A stretch of DNA of 8,589 bases from Paracoccaceae bacterium (GTDB lineage: Bacteria > Pseudomonadota > Alphaproteobacteria > Rhodobacterales > Rhodobacteraceae): positions 1 to 8,589 of the forward strand of contig JALQTL010000378.1 of assembly GCA_023260935.1 (NCBI GenBank), read 5' to 3'. The translations under genes were made by a program, and so were the position numbers. Numbering within the stretch: position 1 is the stretch's first letter; each line of letters opens with the position of its first letter. The notes under the pieces were generated by a model. The model ran no database searches. It was not told the origin of the DNA and saw only the letters and a program-made list of their open reading frames with translations. Shown piece by piece: positions 6,320 to 8,589 of the stretch.

Positions 6320-8589
6320 GGGGCCGCCTTTTTTGCGGCAGCCTTCTTTGCGGGGGCCTTTTTCGCCGCCGCTGACGCAGCTTTGCGGGCGGGTGCCTTG
6401 GCGGCCGCCTTCTTGCGCCCGCCCTTTGCCCCGGCCTTTGCCGTGATCAGTTCCAGCGCAAGTTCCAGCGTCACATCTTCGGGCGCCACATCCTTGGGCA
6501 GGGTGGCATTCACCTTTTCCCATTTCACATAGGGTCCATAGCGACCAGGCATGACCTGAATTTCGCCACCATCCGGGTGATCGCCCAGCGTCTTCAGCGG
6601 CGCGGCGGCCGCCGTGGCCCCCCTGCCCCGGCTGGCTTTCTGGGCCAGCACCTCGACCGCGCGGTTCATGCCGATGGTAAAGACCTCTTCCACATCCGGC
6701 AGGTTGGCATAGGTGCTGTTGTGTTTGACATAGGGGCCATAGCGGCCAATCCCCGCCTCGACCACGGCGCCATCGTCGGGATGGGCGCCGATGGGACGGG
6801 GCAGCGAGAGCAGTTCAAGCGCGCGTTCCAGTGTCAGGCTATCGGAGGCCCAACCCTTTGGCAGGCTGGAACGGTCAGGCTTCGGGTTGGCTTCGGTGGC
6901 CTCGCCGCGTTGCACATAGGGGCCAAATCGCCCGGCACGCAGCGTGATATCATTGCCCGCCGCATCCTGCCCCAGCACGCGGCCATCGGCCGACATGCCA
7001 TCTTCTGCGCCCGAAAGCGGCCGCGTATAGCGACATTCGGGGTAATTGCCACAGCCGATGAAGGCCCCGCCGGAACGCGCCGTCTTCAGATGCAGCCGGC
7101 CAGAGCCGCAAGATGGGCAGGCCCGCGGATCGCCCCCGTCCGCGCGCGGCGGATAAAGGTGGGGGGAAAGGAAATCGTCAATCTTTTCAAGAACCTCACC
7201 GATCCTGAGATCAGAGGTTTCGGCAACAGCGGCGGAAAAGTCACGCCAGAACCGCGCCAGCACATCCTTGTATTCGCGGTCACCTGCCGACACGTCATCC
7301 AGTTCGTTTTCCAGATCGGCGGTAAAGTCATATTCCACATAGCGGCGGAAGAAATTGGTCAGAAAGGCCGTGACCAGACGCCCCTTGTCTTCAGGGATCA
7401 GCCGGTTCTTTTCCTTGCGCACATATTCACGGTCCTGAATTGTGGTCAGCACGCTGGCATAGGTTGACGGACGACCGATGCCCAGTTCTTCCATGCGCTT
7501 GACCAGCGTCGCCTCGGTATAACGGGGCGGGGGCTGGGTGAAATGCTGTTCGGGGCTGACGGAGGTTTTCTCGGCCGCCTCACCTGCCATGATCTGCGGC
7601 AGACGGCCGCCTTCTTCATCCTCGTCGTCGCGGCCTTCGTCATAAACCTTCAGGAACCCGTCGAACAGCACGACCTGACCTGTCGCGCGCAGACCCACCT
7701 GCCCGTCGGGGCTGGCCACATCCACCGTGGTGCGTTCCATCCGTGCGGCAGCCATCTGGCTGGCGATGGTACGCTTCCAGATCAGCTCGTAAAGCCGGGC
7801 CTGATCGGCATCGGCGATGCGCAGTTTTTCGGGGGCCGCCGCCATATCGGTGGGGCGGATGCATTCATGCGCTTCCTGAGCGTTCTTGGCCTTGTTCTTG
7901 TACATGCGCGGGGCGTCGGGCACATAGGCCGCCCCGAAGCGCGACTTGATTTCATCCCGCGCGGCCATCACCGCTTCGGGCGCCATGTCGATGCCATCGG
8001 TCCGCATATAGGTGATGTGCCCAGCCTCATACAGACGTTGCGCCGCACTCATGCATTGCTTGGCGCCCATGCCGAACTTGCGGCTGGCCTCTTGTTGCAG
8101 GGTCGAGGTCATGAAGGGCGGGTGCGGGTTGCGGGTGGCGGGCCGGGCTTCCACCGCCTGCACCGCCAATGTTCGAGAAGTGACAGCGCGAACGGCAATT
8201 TCGGCAGCTTCCGCAGTAGGAATATCGAATTTGTCCAGTTTCTTGCCGCCAAGAACGGTCAGTCGGGCCTCATACTCCTGGCCGCGCGGGGTTTTCAGAA
8301 GCGCGGTCACGGTCCAGTATTCCCGGGCGCGGAACGCCTCGATCTCCATCTCTCGCTCGACGATCAGGCGCAGGCAGACAGATTGCACCCGGCCCGCGCT
8401 GCGCGCCCCCGGCAGCTTGCGCCACAAGACCGGCGACAAGGTGAAGCCCACCAGATAATCCAGCGCGCGGCGGGCCAGATAAGCTTCGACCAGCGGCGTA
8501 TCGATATCGCGCGGTTCCTTCATCGCCTTTGTCACCGCATCCTTGGTGATGGCGTTGAAAGTGACGCGGGCCACGGTCTTGCCCTTCTT
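6295..8589 (-). CDS. topA: DNA topoisomerase I (type IA), lacking its N-terminus at the right window edge
   Basis: TopA relaxes negative supercoils through a 5'-phosphotyrosine intermediate. 764 residues are visible, starting KKGKTVARVTFNAITKDAV at the edge. The Toprim domain (roughly the first 130-140 residues) is outside, and the GTG at 8574 is an internal Val, not a start. SAGRVQSV is at visible residues 64-71 and the catalytic Tyr in ITYMRTDG at residue 194 (codon 8010-8008). LGIGRPSTYASVLTTIQDR marks the conserved gate region. One C4 zinc ribbon follows (C491, C494, C513, C519), then three topoisomerase C-terminal repeats with GRFGPYV/GRYGPYV at 553-559, 615-621 and 682-688. A Lys/Ala/Pro-rich tail of about 47 residues (6298-6438) ends at TAG. 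This C-terminal plan is the alphaproteobacterial type and differs from the multiple zinc ribbons of E. coli TopA. It is probably unconnected with choline metabolism. Confidence 0.96.
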   Translation of the reverse strand, partial: KKGKTVARVTFNAITKDAVTKAMKEPRDIDTPLVEAYLARRALDYLVGFTLSPVLWRKLPGARSAGRVQSVCLRLIVEREMEIEAFRAREYWTVTALLKTPRGQEYEARLTVLGGKKLDKFDIPTAEAAEIAVRAVTSRTLAVQAVEARPATRNPHPPFMTSTLQQEASRKFGMGAKQCMSAAQRLYEAGHITYMRTDGIDMAPEAVMAARDEIKSRFGAAYVPDAPRMYKNKAKNAQEAHECIRPTDMAAAPEKLRIADADQARLYELIWKRTIASQMAAARMERTTVDVASPDGQVGLRATGQVVLFDGFLKVYDEGRDDEDEEGGRLPQIMAGEAAEKTSVSPEQHFTQPPPRYTEATLVKRMEELGIGRPSTYASVLTTIQDREYVRKEKNRLIPEDKGRLVTAFLTNFFRRYVEYDFTADLENELDDVSAGDREYKDVLARFWRDFSAAVAETSDLRIGEVLEKIDDFLSPHLYPPRADGGDPRACPSCGSGRLHLKTARSGGAFIGCGNYPECRYTRPLSGAEDGMSADGRVLGQDAAGNDITLRAGRFGPYVQRGEATEANPKPDRSSLPKGWASDSLTLERALELLSLPRPIGAHPDDGAVVEAGIGRYGPYVKHNSTYANLPDVEEVFTIGMNRAVEVLAQKASRGRGATAAAAPLKTLGDHPDGGEIQVMPGRYGPYVKWEKVNATLPKDVAPEDVTLELALELITAKAGAKGGRKKAAAKAPARKAASAAAKKAPAKKAAAKKAAPKKPAATG

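Noticed and set aside
6320..6420. T-rich short hairpins such as GCCGC/GCGGC around 6323-6339
   Set aside because: They arise from the repeated Lys (CTT on the plus strand) and Ala codons of the topA tail and need no separate function.
6577..7467. A 296-codon open frame on the plus strand opposite topA
   Set aside because: It is antisense to conserved TopA repeats and zinc ribbon, and has no recognisable domain or ribosome binding context.
8572..8574. GTG at 8574 as the topA start
   Set aside because: The frame continues in homologous TopA sequence (KKGKT) to the window edge, and the Toprim domain has not yet been reached, so this is an internal valine.

Overview
This GC-rich window, with heavy G/C third-position codon bias, looks like a chromosomal segment from an alphaproteobacterium, most probably a member of the Rhodobacteraceae. 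The reasons are the gene family matches (ChoX/ChoW/ChoV and BetI/BetB/BetA in divergent arrangement), the alphaproteobacterial form of topoisomerase I with a Lys/Ala-rich tail, and a GGGGGT...ACCCCC/GTGGGATATTT intergenic element that I recall as common in that family. The genus cannot be fixed from the sequence alone.

Layout. Positions 1-2670, minus strand: betI (TetR-type choline-responsive repressor), betB (betaine aldehyde dehydrogenase) and the first 183 codons of betA (choline dehydrogenase), which runs off the left edge. betI and betB overlap by 4 bp; betB and betA are separated by 85 bp holding a GC-rich hairpin. Positions 2671-2756: divergent control region with a near-perfect palindrome that is a good candidate BetI operator. 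Positions 2757-6298, plus strand: choX (periplasmic choline-binding protein), a 121-bp gap with a strong hairpin, then choW (permease), choV (ATPase) and an AhpD-like peroxidase-related gene, the last three joined by ATGA stop/start overlaps. Positions 6295-8589, minus strand: topA (DNA topoisomerase I), converging on the AhpD-like gene with overlapping stop codons and cut off at its 5' end by the right edge. No stretch longer than 121 bp lacks a gene.

How it works together. ChoXWV imports choline. BetA oxidises it to betaine aldehyde and BetB oxidises that to glycine betaine, an osmoprotectant that can also be catabolised. BetI probably represses both arms from the shared operator until choline is present. 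The AhpD-like protein is the one member of the plus-strand operon with no established role in this pathway. topA is a housekeeping neighbour.

I found no mobile element, CRISPR array, tRNA/rRNA or clearly novel system. The observations most worth checking are the coupled AhpD-like gene, the repeat-like element between choX and choW that also appears to supply the choW ribosome binding site, the candidate operator, and the terminator-like hairpin straddling the overlapping convergent stop codons.
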